Below, one piece after another: positions 54,801 to 63,875 of a DNA stretch of 64,000 nucleotides. The position numbers were made by a program, and so were the translations under genes. Within the stretch, counting starts at the first letter, position 1; each line of letters opens with the position of its first letter. Under the pieces are notes generated by a model, which ran no database searches, had not been told where the DNA came from, and was given only the letters and a program-made list of their open reading frames with translations. Location: the NCBI GenBank assembly GCA_018818835.1, contig JAHIRD010000110.1, positions 26,286 through 90,285 of the forward strand, read 5' to 3'. Source of the stretch: Pseudomonadota bacterium. GTDB lineage: Bacteria > Desulfobacterota > Desulfobacteria > Desulfobacterales > Desulfolunaceae.

Positions 54801-55208
54801 CGCCTCCAGGTCAAGGTGTCCGGCATGACCAACGAACGCCACATTGTGACCTGCAATGGCCGCCGAGTGCCCTTGAAGCCCACCTCTGTTGAAGGTGTTT
54901 TTATTGGGGGTGTCAGGTATCGGGCCTGGCAGCCGCCCTCCTGCCTGCACCCTACCATCGGCGTGCACGCCCCCTTGACCATTGATCTGTTCGATACATG
55001 GACCCATCGGGCCGTGGGAGGGTGCTCTTATCATGTGGCCCACCCGGGCGGACGCGGTTACGAGGCGTTTCCCGTGAACACCAATGAAGCCGAAGGCCGG
55101 CGCCACGGGCGATTCATACCTGGGGGCCACACGCCCGGTGCAGTCACCATGGCACCGGAAGAAAAAACAAATCCCTACTTTCCCTATACCCTTGATTTAC
55201 GGTATTAA
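51894..55208 (+). CDS. Transglutaminase-like domain fused to a DUF2126 amidoligase-like domain
   Basis: 1104 residues. Residues 1-290 are a bacterial transglutaminase-like protease fold with catalytic Cys in GSGSCRDSAWLLVNILRHLG, His in DLHAWTEVFLPG and Asp in GMDPTSGLFAG. From about residue 310 the DUF2126 domain starts (VRLTMGGEPTFVSIDDMESA) and runs to the end, with DGRHTGTGGGNHIVLGG and LLEFRAFEMPPHARMS. DUF2126 has been proposed to be a glutamine-synthetase-like COOH-NH2 ligase. So one protein may both cut and join amide bonds. Third gene of the cluster, 25 bases after the alpha-E gene. Confidence 0.92.
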   Translation: MGIHVALNHKTAYQYDRPITLYPQIVRLRPAPHCRTPILSYSMTVTPKTHFINWQQDPFSNYLGRLVFHEKASEFQVEIDLVVDMIIINPFDFFLEPHAETFPFKYEEGITPDLAPYLGKAPADKKLIEYLATIDMRPRQTLTFFMDLIQKMSKDISYLIRMEPNVQSCGKTLTLGSGSCRDSAWLLVNILRHLGLAARFVSGYLIQLAADVKSLDGPSGPETDFTDLHAWTEVFLPGAGWVGMDPTSGLFAGEGHIPLACSPEPQSAAPISGSLEECEVEFSHSMSVQRIFEAPRSTKPYPESVWQAIVDLGDQVDLELEAGDVRLTMGGEPTFVSIDDMESAQWNTAALGKEKQDLSEILIKKLRQKWAPGALLHYGQGKWYPGESLPRWALGCYFRKDGQPVWKDPQWLADVSKNYGFGPEEAKRFMENLADHLSVSRDFIREGYEDMLYYLHKEQRLPINVEPTDPRLDDPEERARMVQTFEQGLGTVAGYILPLQYGSWKSGPWPFRGNRMFLLPGDSPAGLRLPLDSLPWVSKEDLPYDQPLDPMADRGPLPELNEQQQSIKGQLPETVGDGVHPQPKPFDQPDMVTGQSAAWVVRTALCVQPRQGRLYVFMPPISSLEGYLELVAILEDTARLTQLPVVIEGYTPPYDPRMDSLKITPDPGVIEVNIQPMNTWRDMVDITTTLYETARQTRLGTEKFMLDGRHTGTGGGNHIVLGGSTPADSPFLRRPDLLRSFLTFWNNHPSLSFLFSGLFMGPTSQQPRIDEARHDSLYELEIAFAELDRQTGGPDRPCPPWLVDRLFRHLLVDVSGNTHRAEFCIDKMYSPDSSAGRLGLLEFRAFEMPPHARMSLAQQLLIRIFVAWFWKTPYRKPLVRWGTRLHDRFMLPQTLFDDFADVIQTLNQAGYTVSMDFFHPHFEFRFPIYGKINCQGMEIELRQALEPWHVLGEEPGGGGTARYVDSSVERLQVKVSGMTNERHIVTCNGRRVPLKPTSVEGVFIGGVRYRAWQPPSCLHPTIGVHAPLTIDLFDTWTHRAVGGCSYHVAHPGGRGYEAFPVNTNEAEGRRHGRFIPGGHTPGAVTMAPEEKTNPYFPYTLDLRY

Positions 55209-55273
55209 ACCGGATAGATTGGTGTTCGTTTTTTTGAAAAAGGACCCTTGATCTCAAAGAAGGCACGAAACCT

Positions 55274-57784
55274 ATGATCAGCCCCACGGCCAATCACCTG
55301 CAGGATCAATCCTCCCTGTTTAACACCCTTGCATTTCCCCGGGATGCTTACTGTGAGGCGTTTATCCCCCAGGGGCAATGCCGCGAACACTGGCTGCCCT
55401 TGGTCAAAGCCCTTAACGCCACGGGAATTGATTCGCTCAATAAGCGCCAGGACAGGGTCAGGCGCATGCGGCATGAGGATGGAGCCACTTTCAATCCCTT
55501 TGACGATCCCAACCAGGTCCGGGCCCCCTGGGCTCTGGATATCATTCCCATGCCCATTGCAGCGAAGGAATGGGCTGTCCTTGAGGCCGGTCTGATTCAG
55601 CGTGCCCGCCTTCTGGAATTGGTTTTAGGGGATATTTACGGGTCCCAGAGTTTGATCCATGGCCGCCAGATGCCTGCGGAACTCATCTTTGCCAATCCCA
55701 ATTTTTTGCGTCACTGTCATGGGACTAAGCCCACTGGCAATCGCTTTCTGACCTTTTATGCAGCGGACCTTTACCGGGGTCCGGATGGACGATTTCGAGT
55801 GCTGAGGGATTACGGGTCCAACCCGGCGGGCCTGGGGTATGCCCTTGAAAACAGAATTGTCATCTCACGGGTTTTCCAGAAATTCTACCATCAAACCCAG
55901 ATCTGTCGACTGGCCCCTTTTTTTCAGACCTTTCACAACAATTTGATCCGCAGGGCCGCACTTCAGCAGGAAGACCCCAGAATCGTCCTTCTTTCACCGG
56001 GACCGGATAGCCCCATTTACTTCGAGCATGCCTTGCTTTCCCGTTATCTGAACTACCCTCTGGTGGAAGGGCAGGACTTGACCGTGCGTAACGGGGATGT
56101 GTTTTTAAAAAAACTGTCGGGTCTGGAACCGGTGGAGGCCATATTCAGGCACATCCCGGATAATCGAAGCGATCCCTTTGCTCTTCGGCGGGGAACAGCC
56201 ACAGGGGTGGCCGGTCTTATCCAGGTTTCCCGGGATCAGAATATCGACATAACCAATCCCATTGGAAGCGGATTTATCGATACACCGGCCCTTTCCACAT
56301 TATTACCCGACCTGTGCCGCCATCTTTTGGACGAAGACCTTGCCTTGGAAAATCATCCGGCCTGGTGGTGTAAATCCCTTGAAAGCCGAAACCATGTTCT
56401 GGCCAATCTCAAAAGTTTAAACCTGGGCCCGGCCTTTGACCGAAGCCGGACAAAGGCCTTACCGGAAAACATAAAGGCTGCCATTGAAGCCGAATCCTAT
56501 GCGTTCATGGCCCAGGAACCCCTGTGTCCCTCAACGGTTCCTGTCTGGGACAAACATGGTGTCAATTCACGTTACGCGTTGCTACGCGTGTTTTTGTGTG
56601 CAAGCCAGGAGGGTTTCGTGGTCATGCCCGGTGGCCTTGCCATCACAGCTCCGGATGTGAACACCTTGTCAGAGAATTATCCGGAACGTCAGCAGAGCAA
56701 GGATTTATGGGTATACTCTGACAGGCCGGTGGAACCGTTCAGCCTCATGGACGGAATGCACACCACCACCGAATTCAGACGGGGAAGAGACCTGCCAAGC
56801 CGGGTGGCGGATCACCTTCTCTGGCTGGGCCGCTATCTGGAACGGGCCGAGGTGCGGGTACGTCTCCTTCGCTCAGTGTTCCGGAGGATCACCGGCGAAG
56901 ACCGTTTGGCAGATATTCCCGAGCTGCCCTTTTTGCTGGACCTAATGGCTACCCAGGAGACCATTCAGTTACCTGAAGAAAAAAATATTATACTCCGCTA
57001 TCGCCAGTTGTGGGACCAACTGCAGGATGCCCTGTACCGGAAAGACCGGCCGGGAAGCCTGGCCGCTGTTCTCAATCAGGTTCAAGGAGCAGCCCGAAAT
57101 GTGCGCGACTGGTTTTCAGTGGACTCCTGGCGGGTGATCAATCGCCTGGATGAAGTTCCTGACAGCCCTGTTGAGTACCCCCTTGAACACCTGGATGAGA
57201 CCCTTTATGCCCTGAGTGCCTTCAGCGGACTGGCCATGGAGAGCATGACCCGTGGACTGGGATGGCGTTTCATGGATATGGGACGCCGTATTGAGCGGGC
57301 CATGATCCATACAAATCTGATCCGTGCGGGTCTTTCCCAGCTTTACGAAGAATCCCGAAGCAAAATGGAGGCCCTTCTGGAAGTGGCAGCAAGTATCATG
57401 ACCTACCGGTCACGCTACAGGACAACCTTTCAGCTTGCCCCGGTTCTGGACCTCCTGCTCATTGATGAAAGCAATCCCAAGTCCCTGGCCTTTCAATGCA
57501 GCCAATTGGCTGACCATGTGGAGCAATTGCCCCGGCAACATGAACGGCGCTTTGCAAGTCCTGAAGAGCGTATGGCGTTGGACATGCTGACCTCGGTACG
57601 TCTGCTGGATCTTAGCACCATTGGCAGCAATCAGAGCGATGATGAAAACCTGGTACTTTCGTCCTTTCTTGAATCCATGGAAGAGCGCCTCAAAAATTTT
57701 GCCCAGGCAATCAGTGCCCACTATTTGGCCCGGGTCCCTGTAACACCGCATTATTCCGTCATCACCGGTGAGGCCAAGTCATGA
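55274..57784 (+). CDS. Permuted ATP-grasp fused to alpha-E domain
   Basis: 836 residues. Residues 1-480 repeat the ATP-grasp blocks (LDIIPMPIAAKEWAVLEAGL, FRVLRDYGSNPAGLGYALEN, VEGQDLTVRNGDVFLKKL). From about residue 500 the alpha-E domain follows (RVADHLLWLGRYLERAEVRV, WRFMDMGRRIERAMIHTNLI). It is a paralogue of the two stand-alone genes 49387-51868 joined into one. In the ATP-grasp half the EDN motif is replaced by RDYGSNPAG, a possible difference in activity. Overlaps the next gene by 4 bases. Confidence 0.93.
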   Translation: MISPTANHLQDQSSLFNTLAFPRDAYCEAFIPQGQCREHWLPLVKALNATGIDSLNKRQDRVRRMRHEDGATFNPFDDPNQVRAPWALDIIPMPIAAKEWAVLEAGLIQRARLLELVLGDIYGSQSLIHGRQMPAELIFANPNFLRHCHGTKPTGNRFLTFYAADLYRGPDGRFRVLRDYGSNPAGLGYALENRIVISRVFQKFYHQTQICRLAPFFQTFHNNLIRRAALQQEDPRIVLLSPGPDSPIYFEHALLSRYLNYPLVEGQDLTVRNGDVFLKKLSGLEPVEAIFRHIPDNRSDPFALRRGTATGVAGLIQVSRDQNIDITNPIGSGFIDTPALSTLLPDLCRHLLDEDLALENHPAWWCKSLESRNHVLANLKSLNLGPAFDRSRTKALPENIKAAIEAESYAFMAQEPLCPSTVPVWDKHGVNSRYALLRVFLCASQEGFVVMPGGLAITAPDVNTLSENYPERQQSKDLWVYSDRPVEPFSLMDGMHTTTEFRRGRDLPSRVADHLLWLGRYLERAEVRVRLLRSVFRRITGEDRLADIPELPFLLDLMATQETIQLPEEKNIILRYRQLWDQLQDALYRKDRPGSLAAVLNQVQGAARNVRDWFSVDSWRVINRLDEVPDSPVEYPLEHLDETLYALSAFSGLAMESMTRGLGWRFMDMGRRIERAMIHTNLIRAGLSQLYEESRSKMEALLEVAASIMTYRSRYRTTFQLAPVLDLLLIDESNPKSLAFQCSQLADHVEQLPRQHERRFASPEERMALDMLTSVRLLDLSTIGSNQSDDENLVLSSFLESMEERLKNFAQAISAHYLARVPVTPHYSVITGEAKS

Positions 57785-58656
57785 AATATATGATCACCCA
57801 CACGACCACCTATACCTATTCGGAACCGGCCTCCCTTTCACAAAACGAGGTATTTTTAACACCCCGGGAGATACCCACACAGAAGGTGAGCAAAAACCGG
57901 TTGACCATTGTTCCTGAACCCCAGTATCTGAAGCGTCAGACCGACTATTTTGGGAATCTTTCCCATATATTCATGGTGCAACAGTCACATAATACATTGT
58001 CCATGACAGCCCAAAGTGAGGTCGAAACAATGACGCCGGTGGCGCCCCCACCGGACCAAACACCATCCTTTGAGACCGTGGCCATGGGACTCGAAGCCTG
58101 TGAAAACCCGTCTGATCTTGCCGCGTATCAGTATGTTTTTGCAAGTCCCTTAATCTCGATTCCACCGGGGATCAAAGACTTTGCGCAGGTCTCGTTTCCG
58201 CCAGGGACACCTGTTCTTAAAGGCGCCGTGGATCTGATGGGCCGGATCTTCACGGACTTTACCTACGACAAATCAGCCACCACCGTGGACACTCCCGTTG
58301 AACAGGTTCTGGCCAAACGTAAAGGCGTTTGCCAGGATTTTGCCCATTTTGCCATCAGTTGCCTCCGATCTCTGGGCCTTTCAGCACGATATGTCAGCGG
58401 CTATCTGGAAACCATACCACCCCCGGGAAAACCTAAACTCATCGGATCAGACGCATCCCATGCCTGGATCTCCGTGTTTGTACCGAATGCGGGCTGGGTG
58501 GATCTGGATCCCACCAACAACCTGTTCTCCGGAGAAAAGCACATCTGCCTTGCCTGGGGACGGGACTACGGCGATGTGACGCCGGTCAAGGGCGTGGTCA
58601 TGGGCGGGGGCATTCACACACTTTCCGTTAAGGTGGATGTCTCATCCCAAGCCTGA
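57781..58656 (+). CDS. Transglutaminase-like cysteine protease-fold protein
   Basis: 291 residues. An N-terminal beta domain (TYTYSEPASLSQNEVFLTPR) and a catalytic domain with Cys in GVCQDFAHFAISCLRSLGLS, His in SHAWISVFVPN and Asp in WVDLDPTNN. It resembles the N-terminal part of the 1104-residue protein. Last gene of the cluster. No signal peptide, so it probably acts in the cytoplasm on the ligase product or a tagged peptide. The 268 bases that follow hold nothing recognisable. Confidence 0.93.
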   Translation: MKYMITHTTTYTYSEPASLSQNEVFLTPREIPTQKVSKNRLTIVPEPQYLKRQTDYFGNLSHIFMVQQSHNTLSMTAQSEVETMTPVAPPPDQTPSFETVAMGLEACENPSDLAAYQYVFASPLISIPPGIKDFAQVSFPPGTPVLKGAVDLMGRIFTDFTYDKSATTVDTPVEQVLAKRKGVCQDFAHFAISCLRSLGLSARYVSGYLETIPPPGKPKLIGSDASHAWISVFVPNAGWVDLDPTNNLFSGEKHICLAWGRDYGDVTPVKGVVMGGGIHTLSVKVDVSSQA

Positions 58657-58924
58657 ATGTCACAACCACACCTGCCCGAATTTTAAGCGAGCCAGGGTAT
58701 ATCCCATCGCCAAGGATCACTGGCTCTACGAATGAGCGTCCAGTGCAGCCTTATTGTTGGGGTTTAATTCATTTTATCTTATCTGTGCTTGTTATTTTTA
58801 AAGACTCTGTTTATAAATTATTAAAAAACCAATGAGAGCATTCTGTAAATAAACCTTTGTGCTCCCAGCGTCTCTGTGGTTTAATAATCCAGGTGAGCCG
58901 TTACCATTATGGAGAAATAAAATA

Positions 58925-61900
58925 ATGGAAAAGTTTGCAAATTACATTATTCGGGAAAAAATAAACGAAACCAGAAATTCAATTATTTACCGTGGATGTA
59001 AAGAAAATGAACCCCAGCGTATTATTAAACTGCTAAAAACAATCTATCCCACCGCCTCTGAAATCGCTCGATTCAAACAGGAATTTGAGCTGATTAAACA
59101 TATCGATCTTGACGGTGTTATCAAGACCTTTGACATGGTCAGCCAGGACGGCAGATTTGCGCTTATCCTGGAGGATTTTGACGGCGTTTCCATCAAAAGC
59201 CTTCTGGAAAGTAAAAAGAGATTTGATCTAAACTCATTTCTGAACATATCGGCAACCCTGGCTGAAACACTGGGACACCTTCACATGAAAGGAATTGTTC
59301 ACCGGGATATAAAGCCGCACAATATTTTGTCCAACCTAAAAACAGGCGAAGTAAAGATAACTGATTTCGGAATATCGGCGATTCTGACCCATGAGAATGA
59401 TGAAATCTACAACCCTGATTTCATCATCGGCACAATGGCATATATGTCGCCTGAGCAGACCGGGAGGATGAATAGGGTGGTGGATTACCGAACCGACCTC
59501 TATTCATTGGGTGTGACCCTGTACGAGATACTCACCGGCAGTCGTCCCTTTAAATCCCAGGACCCCATGGCGCTCATCCATTCACATATCGCGGTTATGC
59601 CTGAGAACCCTTCATGCCTTGACCCCGGAATTCCCGGGCTTATCTCAGACATTATCATGAGACTGTTGGCCAAGACTCCTGAAGAGAGGTATCAGAACGG
59701 CTTTGGCGTGATGGCGGATATCAGGGAATGTCTGAGACAGGTCGAGGAGAAGAACACAATTGAGCCCTTCGAGCTTGGAATGCATGACATATCCAACAAA
59801 TTTATCATCCCCCAAAAACTGTACGGCAGAGAAAAAGAGATAGGGGCATTGATATCGAGTTTTGAAGATGCCGTAAACCGTGGAAAGGGCGCAGCCCTCA
59901 TGATTATCTCAGGTGCGCCCGGGATTGGGAAGTCAGCGATGGTCCATGAGATCCATAAGCCCATCGTGGCCCAAAGGGGGTATTTCATATCGGGAAAGTT
60001 CGAGCAATTCAGGAGAGACAAGCCTTACAGTGCCATCATCCAGGCCTTTCAGTCCCTTGTGCGGCAGATCCTGACAGAAAGCGAGGAACGGATTGTAACA
60101 TGGAAGCAAGAGCTTTTGAGCGTTCTGGGCGCTGCCGGAAAGGTCATTACGGATGTCATCCCGGAAGTTGAACTGATTATCGGAAAACAGCCGGAACTTC
60201 CGGGACTTGGTCCGGAGGAGTCACGGAACAGGTTTAATTTTGTTTTTGAAAAATTCACCGCTGTGTTTTCCCGGAAAGAGCATCCTGTGGTTCTGTTTCT
60301 GGATGATCTTCAATGGGCCGACCTGGCAAGCCTTCATTTTATGGAAAATATTCTGACCAGCGCAGATATAAGCCATTTTTTATTCATCGTATCATACCGT
60401 GATAAGGAAATTGATGAAATACATCCCATCGCGGATTTTCTTGGGGAAGATGCGTGGAATAACATAGGGGTGGGCAGAATCACCTTGGGCCCTTTGAACG
60501 AAAGAGACATAAGGGCTCTTGTCATAAATTTTCTGCGGTGCACTGAGGAGAAAGGGGCCGGGCTTGCAAATTTGTTGCACCAAAAGACAGGGGGTAATCC
60601 CTTCTTCGTAAACCAGTTCATGCTCATGTTGTACAACGAAAAAATGATCAGGCTGGAAGGCGCCAGCGGCTGGCAGTGGGACGCGGATAAAATCAGCCGC
60701 ATGCAGGTGACCGATAACCTTGTGGAACTGATGGCCGGTAAAATCGGGAAACTATCGGCCAGCGCACAGGAGATATTGAAGCTATGTGCCTGCATCGGCA
60801 ACAGGTTTGATCTTGAGACATTGGCTTTCGTTTGCGGCTTAAGCATAGACCAGACCTTACAAAATCTTACGGAAGCCATTCAATCCGGGCTGGTGAGCCA
60901 ACTAGATGACATATACATTTTTCATCATGACAGGGTACAGGAAGCGGCCTATTCGCTTGTAACAGACGCTGAAAAGTCTGAGATTCATTACAAGATCGGC
61001 AAACTGTCCCTTGATATGGCCGAGGGATATAACAGGCAGAAAAAATTATTCTACATCGTGGACCAGCTTAACTTGGGTTCGAACATGATATCAGGCCACA
61101 GGGGGCAAGAAGAGCTTGCACGGCTCAATCTGGAGGCCGGTAAAATGGCCAAGGCGTCCGCAGCTTACGCCCCGGCATTCACGTATCTGACAACAGGGAT
61201 CAAGCTCTTGGCGGAGAGACACTGGGAGACGCAGCACGACCTCGCCCTGTCTCTGTATGCCGAATCCACTGAGGCGGCATACCTTATTGGCGATTTTGAT
61301 ATCATGAACACCCTGGCCGAAACGGCACTGGAGCATGCCAAAACAGCCCTGGACAAGGTCAAGATACTTGTCTCCAGAATCAATGCCTGCATTGCCCAGG
61401 AAGATTATAATGGAGCAATTGATGTGGCTGTGCCGATGGTGAAACTGTTCGGCATCATGATACCGAGAAAGCCGAGCCAGCTTCGCATCGGGATCGAATT
61501 ATTGAAATATAAACTCACGTTTTTTGGGAAAAAGCCCGAGGACCTGCTTGATCTGCCGGGAATGACTGATCCTGAAATTTGTGCTGTGGCCCAGATTCTT
61601 TCAAGTATGGCCCATGCCGCCTTTTATGCCGATCCGAATCTCCTTGCATTAATAACTATTAAATCTATCAGACTATCGGCTAAATATGGGCTTGCACCCG
61701 AGCATGCCTTTGCATTTACCGGTTATGGAATCATTCGAGCCGTTGGTTTTTTCGATTTTGATGGAGCCATGAAATTCGGCCACCTCGGACTTAAGCTTAT
61801 CGACAAACTGGGTGCCAGGGCCTTTGAAAGCAGAACAATCTACGTATATAATGCCTTAATACGGCACTGGTCAGCTCCCATAAAGGACACTCTACCGGAT

Positions 61901-63841
61901 TTGATGGAAGGGTACAGGATTGGATTGGAAACAGGGGACCTGGATTACGCGGGATTAAACCTCTTTTTCGTCGATGCACACGCGTTCATGGCCGGGGTGG
62001 ATCTTGTTGAGATCGAGCGGTCCATGGCGAAAAACAACACCATCATCGCCGCACTAAAGCAAAATCACATTTTAACGGTGCATTTATTGGTCTGGCAGAA
62101 GGTTTTGATTCTCATGGGAAAATGTGACGATCCCCTGAATTATACAGGCACCGTGATGGATGCCGAAAAATTACTGCCCATATGGATAGCGTCTGATAAC
62201 CGCGCAGCGATCTCTTCGTACTGGTTTGGGAAATTGATGTTGTATGTCTTGTACAATGAATATCCCCATGCCATTGACGCCGCAGATAATTTTATTAAAT
62301 ACAAAGAGTCGATGCAAGGAATCGTGATAAATCGCAGTGTGCTTTTGTATGATTCAATCGCACGGCTTTTCGCATACCCTGATGCGTCGGCCCTTACAAA
62401 AATAAGGTATCGTCTGCAGATCAAATTTAATCAGTTTAAAATGAAAAAAATGGCACAAAGCGCCCCCATGAATACGCTTCACATGGTTCACGCTGTGGAG
62501 GCCCTGTATGCATGGCTTGTCTGCGGTAATATAACGCGTGCGGAAAATAATTTTGAGCAGGCGATTCAATTGTGCAAAACATATGATAACACCAGTGAAG
62601 GAGGGTATTTTAATGCCATTGCAGTAAAATTCTATCTTTCCCTGGGTGATGAAGAAAAAGCAAAGGAAAAGATGGCTGCCGCCTGTTCCTGTTATTCACG
62701 ATGGGGCGCAACCGGGCTGCTTAATCAATTAACAACCATGTATCCCGGACTGGCAAAATCAAAAGAAAACCTGTTACGCGGATCTGTCATAGATACATCC
62801 CCAACCACGGGAAGTACCCTGGGAGTAGCCCTGGACCTTTCCACGGTTATGAAGGCCTCTCAGATTATCTCCAGCGAGATTATGCTGGATCGGCTTCTTC
62901 AAAAGGTCATGCACATGTCCGTTGTCAATGCCGGAGCCCAACGCGGGTATCTGATCCTTGAGTCCGAGGGTGTTTTGACCATTGAGGCCAGTGAAGATGT
63001 GAATACCCGTGATATAAAGGTGATGCAATCCATGGCGCTACAGGAGTGCACCGGCCTTTGCCTTTCCATCGTCAACTATGTCCACCGTAGCGGGGAAGAT
63101 GTCATCCTCGGCAATGCCCTGAAGGACGGCCCCTTCACGAACGATCCCTACATCATCGGCACCCAATGCAAATCGATCATGTGCACTCCCATTATGAACA
63201 AGGGCATGCTCAAAGGCCTCCTTTATATGGAAAACAATCTGACCACGGATGCCTTCACCCCCGAGCGCCTGGAGATCCTCCGGATCATCTCCGCCCAGGC
63301 CGCCATATCCATTGACAACGCCAGACTCTTCGAGTTGGCCACCACCGACGGGATGACCAAGCTTTATGTGCACCGCTACTTCCAACTCCTATTGGATCAG
63401 GAAATGAAGCGCTCCAGTCGCCACAACAAACAGTTTACCCTCATCATGATCGACATTGATAACTTTAAAACATTCAACGACACCTACGGCCATCAGCTGG
63501 GTGACGAAGTCCTGAAGAGCGTGGCCAGATCCATCAAGATGACCTCACGCGCCGAAGATATCGTGGCGCGCTATGGTGGCGAAGAATTCGTCATGATCCT
63601 ACCCGAAACAGACGCAGCCCAAGCCATGATCGCCGCAGAAAAGATACGCTCCACTGTGGAGGGCCTTGAGATCATGCATGGCGAGGAGTGCTTACATGTG
63701 ACCATCAGCTTGGGTGTTGCCGAGTTTCCGCGGGATGCCAGGGAAAAAGAAGAGCTTATCCGTTTGGCCGACGCGGCCCTCTACACTTCGAAGCACAGCG
63801 GTAAAAACCGCGTGAGCCTTAGTGGGCTTAACGTCGCCTGA
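58925..63841 (+). CDS. Giant Ser/Thr kinase-AAA ATPase-helical repeat-GAF-GGDEF signalling protein
   Basis: 1638 residues. A protein kinase domain comes first (HRDIKPHNILSNLKTG near residue 125, DFGISAIL, MSPEQTGRMN); the glycine-rich loop is poorly conserved. An AAA-type NTPase follows, with Walker A SGAPGIGKSAMVHEI near residue 329 and Walker B VVLFLDDLQWAD. A long helical-repeat region spans about residues 700-1290. A GAF domain (about 1330-1490) leads to a C-terminal diguanylate cyclase with GGEEF near residue 1550 and an RAED inhibitory site five residues before it. Start 58925 (MEKFANY) has GGAG upstream; the frame is open 22 codons earlier. It could couple an unknown signal to both phosphorylation and cyclic-di-GMP. 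Confidence 0.92.
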   Translation: MEKFANYIIREKINETRNSIIYRGCKENEPQRIIKLLKTIYPTASEIARFKQEFELIKHIDLDGVIKTFDMVSQDGRFALILEDFDGVSIKSLLESKKRFDLNSFLNISATLAETLGHLHMKGIVHRDIKPHNILSNLKTGEVKITDFGISAILTHENDEIYNPDFIIGTMAYMSPEQTGRMNRVVDYRTDLYSLGVTLYEILTGSRPFKSQDPMALIHSHIAVMPENPSCLDPGIPGLISDIIMRLLAKTPEERYQNGFGVMADIRECLRQVEEKNTIEPFELGMHDISNKFIIPQKLYGREKEIGALISSFEDAVNRGKGAALMIISGAPGIGKSAMVHEIHKPIVAQRGYFISGKFEQFRRDKPYSAIIQAFQSLVRQILTESEERIVTWKQELLSVLGAAGKVITDVIPEVELIIGKQPELPGLGPEESRNRFNFVFEKFTAVFSRKEHPVVLFLDDLQWADLASLHFMENILTSADISHFLFIVSYRDKEIDEIHPIADFLGEDAWNNIGVGRITLGPLNERDIRALVINFLRCTEEKGAGLANLLHQKTGGNPFFVNQFMLMLYNEKMIRLEGASGWQWDADKISRMQVTDNLVELMAGKIGKLSASAQEILKLCACIGNRFDLETLAFVCGLSIDQTLQNLTEAIQSGLVSQLDDIYIFHHDRVQEAAYSLVTDAEKSEIHYKIGKLSLDMAEGYNRQKKLFYIVDQLNLGSNMISGHRGQEELARLNLEAGKMAKASAAYAPAFTYLTTGIKLLAERHWETQHDLALSLYAESTEAAYLIGDFDIMNTLAETALEHAKTALDKVKILVSRINACIAQEDYNGAIDVAVPMVKLFGIMIPRKPSQLRIGIELLKYKLTFFGKKPEDLLDLPGMTDPEICAVAQILSSMAHAAFYADPNLLALITIKSIRLSAKYGLAPEHAFAFTGYGIIRAVGFFDFDGAMKFGHLGLKLIDKLGARAFESRTIYVYNALIRHWSAPIKDTLPDLMEGYRIGLETGDLDYAGLNLFFVDAHAFMAGVDLVEIERSMAKNNTIIAALKQNHILTVHLLVWQKVLILMGKCDDPLNYTGTVMDAEKLLPIWIASDNRAAISSYWFGKLMLYVLYNEYPHAIDAADNFIKYKESMQGIVINRSVLLYDSIARLFAYPDASALTKIRYRLQIKFNQFKMKKMAQSAPMNTLHMVHAVEALYAWLVCGNITRAENNFEQAIQLCKTYDNTSEGGYFNAIAVKFYLSLGDEEKAKEKMAAACSCYSRWGATGLLNQLTTMYPGLAKSKENLLRGSVIDTSPTTGSTLGVALDLSTVMKASQIISSEIMLDRLLQKVMHMSVVNAGAQRGYLILESEGVLTIEASEDVNTRDIKVMQSMALQECTGLCLSIVNYVHRSGEDVILGNALKDGPFTNDPYIIGTQCKSIMCTPIMNKGMLKGLLYMENNLTTDAFTPERLEILRIISAQAAISIDNARLFELATTDGMTKLYVHRYFQLLLDQEMKRSSRHNKQFTLIMIDIDNFKTFNDTYGHQLGDEVLKSVARSIKMTSRAEDIVARYGGEEFVMILPETDAAQAMIAAEKIRSTVEGLEIMHGEECLHVTISLGVAEFPRDAREKEELIRLADAALYTSKHSGKNRVSLSGLNVA

Positions 63842-63875
63842 CAAAAAAACGTGGAATTTCGGGGACAGGCAAATA

